DNA of 43,698 bases from Candidatus Kapaibacterium sp. (GTDB taxonomy: Bacteria; Bacteroidota; Ignavibacteria; Kapaibacteriales; Kapaibacteriaceae): positions 2,946 through 46,643 of the forward strand of contig JALHPC010000022.1 of NCBI GenBank assembly GCA_022842685.1. The letters are read 5' to 3'. Made by a program: the position numbers and the translations under genes. The notes under the pieces are model-generated. The model ran no database searches. It was not told the DNA's origin and saw nothing but the letters and a program-made list of their open reading frames with translations. Each line of letters starts with the position of its first letter. Within the stretch, counting starts at the first letter, position 1. Shown here one piece after another: positions 41,407-43,698 of this stretch.

Positions 41407-43164
41407 TTACGACCCGTTGCCCAGAGCATCGATGAGCGTGGCGGGGGCGAGCCACGCAGTCGCCATGGGACCTCGGCCCTTAACGTCAATGATGCCCCGA
41501 TCGGTAATCGAAAACTCTAATGCAGGCAGCATGTCGGCGAACGTCTTGCTCACATGAATACATCCCGGTTTGCCGGTGCTTTCCATGCGCGACGCGATAT
41601 TCACCGTGTCACCCCACACGTCGTATTGAAGGCGCTCGCTACCTATCACGCCTGCTGTAACAGGGCCGGCATGGATACCTATGCGAACGTCGATGGATGG
41701 GAAGCGCTCGTTCATTGTGTCGAGCAACCTTGTTGCCGCACGTGCTGCCAACGTTGCAACATCTCCGTCGAACCCCGCACACATGTAGGCATCGCCAATG
41801 GTCTTGATTTTCATCAAACCATAGCGTCGTATGCAGTCGTCAGCCGCCGTAAAAATGTCGTTCAACAACGCGACGATAGCGTCGTTTGTTGTCGAAGCCG
41901 ACAGAGCGGTAAACCCAACGAGGTCCATGAACAGAACCGAACAGCACTCGATGGAATCTTGAACGGGCTCGCCGCGCAGGATCCTGTCGGCAACTGCTGC
42001 GGGCAACATGCTATGAATGAGATTCTGCTGACGTGCCTTTTCAAGGCGTTCTGCTTCGTACCGACGTTCCGCCTCGACCATGGCGAAGCGGCGCGATGAC
42101 TCTTGACCGCGGATTTCCTCGTGAATGTTCTGATATGCATCGTTGTGCTCGACGTAGGCATCAAAGTCGCCTCGCTGCTTAGCCAGGTCGCGAAGACGCT
42201 GGTGCATCGTAGCGCAGCTTGGACGAAGACCAGCGTTCATGGCGACTGCTAGCGCTTGACGCAGAACCTCGTTGGCATCGTCAAGGCGGTCGTCGATAAT
42301 GGCAAGCCGTGCACGATTATCCAGGTGTGTGCATTCGACCGTGGGGTTAACATACGGTAAACCTGCTTGTTCTTCGAGAAGCGCTCGCGCCTCGTCGACA
42401 TTGCCGCATTGCAAGTGAACTGAAATCAGGCTTCCGAGAACCCGGTTTACGCTTGCGCGATTGCCAAGGTCATCGTACAACGAGCGTGCTTGCTCGTGAT
42501 ATCGCAAGGCGTCGGTCCACTGTTGCTGTTGCGCATACACCATAGCCAGAGTGTTGCTCACTAGGGCTACGAATGCTCGTTTGCCCAACTCGTTGTGAAG
42601 TTCGAGTGCTTGCATGCAGTAGGACGTTGCCTGCGAATAGTCACCGATTGCCAGATAGACGTTGCCGATGTTGCCAGTGACTTCGGCAATGCGTTCGGCA
42701 TCGTTGTTGCTTGTATGGATGGTGAGAGCACGAAACGACAAATCAAGAGCCTCGGCGTAATTACCTGTGCTGTAGTGAACGCCTCCAATGTTCCCTAGCA
42801 CAACCGCCGCTCCAGCCGGGTCGTCGTGGTCTTCGTGAATCGTCAACGCTCGCCGATAGTGTTCGAGCGCTTGGGGATAGTCTCCCATGTCGAGATATAC
42901 GTTGGCCATTCCACCATAGGTATGTGCCCGAGCAATCGGATTCTGAAGGATCTCGAATTGCGCCAAGGCGTCCCCGTAGTATTCAAGCGCTTTGGCGCTA
43001 TCGCCAGTCAAACGTGCCGTTACTGCGCGCGTTTGTGCGGCACTAGCAAGCGCGCGCGGCGTCGCTAGTGCGTCCAGCATCTCTGCCAACCGCACGAGCG
43101 ACTCCCTGTCGCTATTCCGTAGGGCGGTATTAACGTCGGCTACGATCTCTTCGACTGTCTTCAC
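41407..43164 (-). CDS. TPR-containing class III adenylate cyclase
   Basis: The protein has about 585 residues from GTG 43164 (in-frame TTG 43206 would add 14). Five to seven tetratricopeptide repeats fill the first 300 residues (GNIGGVHYSTGNYAEALDLS, GNIGNVYLAIGDYSQATSY). A coiled signalling helix (FAMVEAERRYEAERLEKARQ) leads to a class III cyclase domain with SVLFMDLVGFTALS (metal Asp about 414), IKTIGDAYMC (second metal Asp about 458, adenine-type Lys) and QYDVWGDTVNIASRM, where the Asp after Tyr also favours ATP over GTP. cAMP synthesis is the predicted reaction, controlled by protein contacts through the TPRs. No transmembrane segment is present. Crp/Fnr genes lie 7 to 10 kb away. Confidence 0.9.
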   Translation of the reverse strand: MKTVEEIVADVNTALRNSDRESLVRLAEMLDALATPRALASAAQTRAVTARLTGDSAKALEYYGDALAQFEILQNPIARAHTYGGMANVYLDMGDYPQALEHYRRALTIHEDHDDPAGAAVVLGNIGGVHYSTGNYAEALDLSFRALTIHTSNNDAERIAEVTGNIGNVYLAIGDYSQATSYCMQALELHNELGKRAFVALVSNTLAMVYAQQQQWTDALRYHEQARSLYDDLGNRASVNRVLGSLISVHLQCGNVDEARALLEEQAGLPYVNPTVECTHLDNRARLAIIDDRLDDANEVLRQALAVAMNAGLRPSCATMHQRLRDLAKQRGDFDAYVEHNDAYQNIHEEIRGQESSRRFAMVEAERRYEAERLEKARQQNLIHSMLPAAVADRILRGEPVQDSIECCSVLFMDLVGFTALSASTTNDAIVALLNDIFTAADDCIRRYGLMKIKTIGDAYMCAGFDGDVATLAARAATRLLDTMNERFPSIDVRIGIHAGPVTAGVIGSERLQYDVWGDTVNIASRMESTGKPGCIHVSKTFADMLPALEFSITDRGIIDVKGRGPMATAWLAPATLIDALGNGS

Positions 43165-43241
43165 TGTTGCAAAAATGGCAAGGCTGAAGGTACAAATGCC
43201 ATTCAAGACCTACGTGTTGCCGTCACCACTCGATAACGCAC

Positions 43242-43257
43242 TGTGACAGTTGTCACG
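43242..43257 (+). promoter_or_regulatory. CRP-type palindrome TGTGA-N6-TCACG
   Basis: TGTGACAGTTGTCACG matches the E. coli CRP consensus (TGTGA-N6-TCACA) except for its last base, and the inner 14 bases (43243-43256) form a perfect GTGACA/TGTCAC inverted repeat. It lies between the divergent adenylate cyclase and kelch-like genes, about 78 and 56 bases from their starts. Confidence 0.6.
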
Positions 43258-43312
43258 GGATAACTACGACAGGGTAGGTAGGTTGCTGAATCAACAAGCA
43301 ACGGACGTACAC

Positions 43313-43698
43313 ATGCGATTTACTAGCGTCGTTATCCTCATGATTGCCGTGTTGGGCCTGAGTGCTCAATCACAGCATCCACTGCAATGGTCGGTCGCTC
43401 TGCGAGCTTCTGGAAGCCAGGGCCCTGCCGTGCATTCGTTTGCACATGGCGTGTTCGACAGTTTGGTGGTGATCGTAGGGGGGCGTAAGGATGGTCTCCA
43501 CAGGCGGCAACCATCTGTGAGCTTTGCGCCTGAGGCCAACAATACGGACGTAATCGTGGTAGATCCTGCAAGCGGGTCAGCGTGGCGTCGGACGGTACTG
43601 GACCTCGATGATGACGTTGCTGATCACCTGCAGTCAACCAATCAACTGTTCTACTCGATTGATGGTAAGCTCGTGGTGATTGGCGGCTATGGCTATTC
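43313..43698 (+). CDS. N-terminal part of a secreted kelch-like protein
   Basis: The frame is open from ATG 43313 to the end of the window, so at least 128 residues are visible and the C-terminus is missing. A signal peptide (MRFTSVVILMIAVLGLSAQS) is followed by beta-propeller-like sequence with two Gly-Gly kelch cores (LVVIVGGRKDG and LVVIGGYGYS) and intervening WRRTVLDLDD. Kelch proteins form propellers that bind proteins or carbohydrates. In this lineage many are T9SS cargo with a C-terminal sorting domain, which cannot be checked here. The gene is divergent from the adenylate cyclase, with a CRP-type palindrome between them. Confidence 0.75.
   Translation, partial: MRFTSVVILMIAVLGLSAQSQHPLQWSVALRASGSQGPAVHSFAHGVFDSLVVIVGGRKDGLHRRQPSVSFAPEANNTDVIVVDPASGSAWRRTVLDLDDDVADHLQSTNQLFYSIDGKLVVIGGYGY

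Overview
The window reads like a chromosomal segment from a member of the Bacteroidota/Chlorobiota (FCB) superphylum. The evidence is: type IX secretion (T9SS)-style C-terminal sorting domains, a PorV/PorQ-family barrel, PorW-like and PorE-like proteins, a GWxTD-domain protein, BatA-type VWA architecture, TonB receptors with a carboxypeptidase-regulatory-like N-terminus, a DUF3098-like membrane protein, and Bacteroidota-style promoter elements (TAnnTTTG) with only sporadic Shine-Dalgarno sites. A Kapabacteria/Ignavibacteria-like lineage is my best guess, but it is inference. Coding density is very high. I saw no tRNA, rRNA, IS element, prophage or CRISPR.

Region 1 (1-8.9 kb, +): the C-terminus of a probable T9SS cargo, then a three-gene operon of TonB-dependent receptor, 1449-residue exported protein and PorV/PorQ-family barrel. 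It is closed by a perfect 32-base palindromic terminator. Region 2 (8.9-19.9 kb, +): eight genes, most joined by ATGA or TGATG overlaps: GWxTD protein, LpxL-type acyltransferase, GT9 glycosyltransferase, RluB/RsuA pseudouridine synthase, BatA/VWA membrane protein, J-domain-like protein, M61 peptidase and PorW-like TPR lipoprotein. It is followed by a PorE-like YARHG/beta-propeller/OmpA protein. The theme is envelope building, LPS and T9SS.

Region 3 (21.8-30.5 kb): clpS (-) diverges from a CADD-type protein that keeps every residue I recall as important for self-sacrificing pABA synthesis. Then come a class II glutamine amidotransferase overlapping a lone nuoL, a lipoprotein, a YedK/HMCES protein, two exported thioredoxin-fold proteins, an Arg/Pro/Asp-rich protein built on a 36-bp tandem repeat, and an exported protein of unknown function.

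Region 4 (30.5-43.7 kb): lysA, a DUF3098-like protein, an orphan LuxR-type HTH protein and an Fnr-like regulator run on the minus strand. A second Crp/Fnr regulator diverges from them and is followed by two FNR-type boxes in front of a TonB receptor. Next are a CLC-F-like (fluoride-type) antiporter, a T9SS cargo with a cohesin-like region and a barrel protein. A minus-strand module of TPR-adenylate cyclase, ECF sigma factor and membrane protein follows. A CRP-type palindrome separates the cyclase from a truncated kelch-like gene at the window end.

The most interesting points are the CADD active-site match, the FNR boxes beside a regulator with an ExxSR recognition helix, the cyclase/ECF module with its CRP-like site, the YARHG version of PorE, and the receptor/giant protein/PorV cassette.
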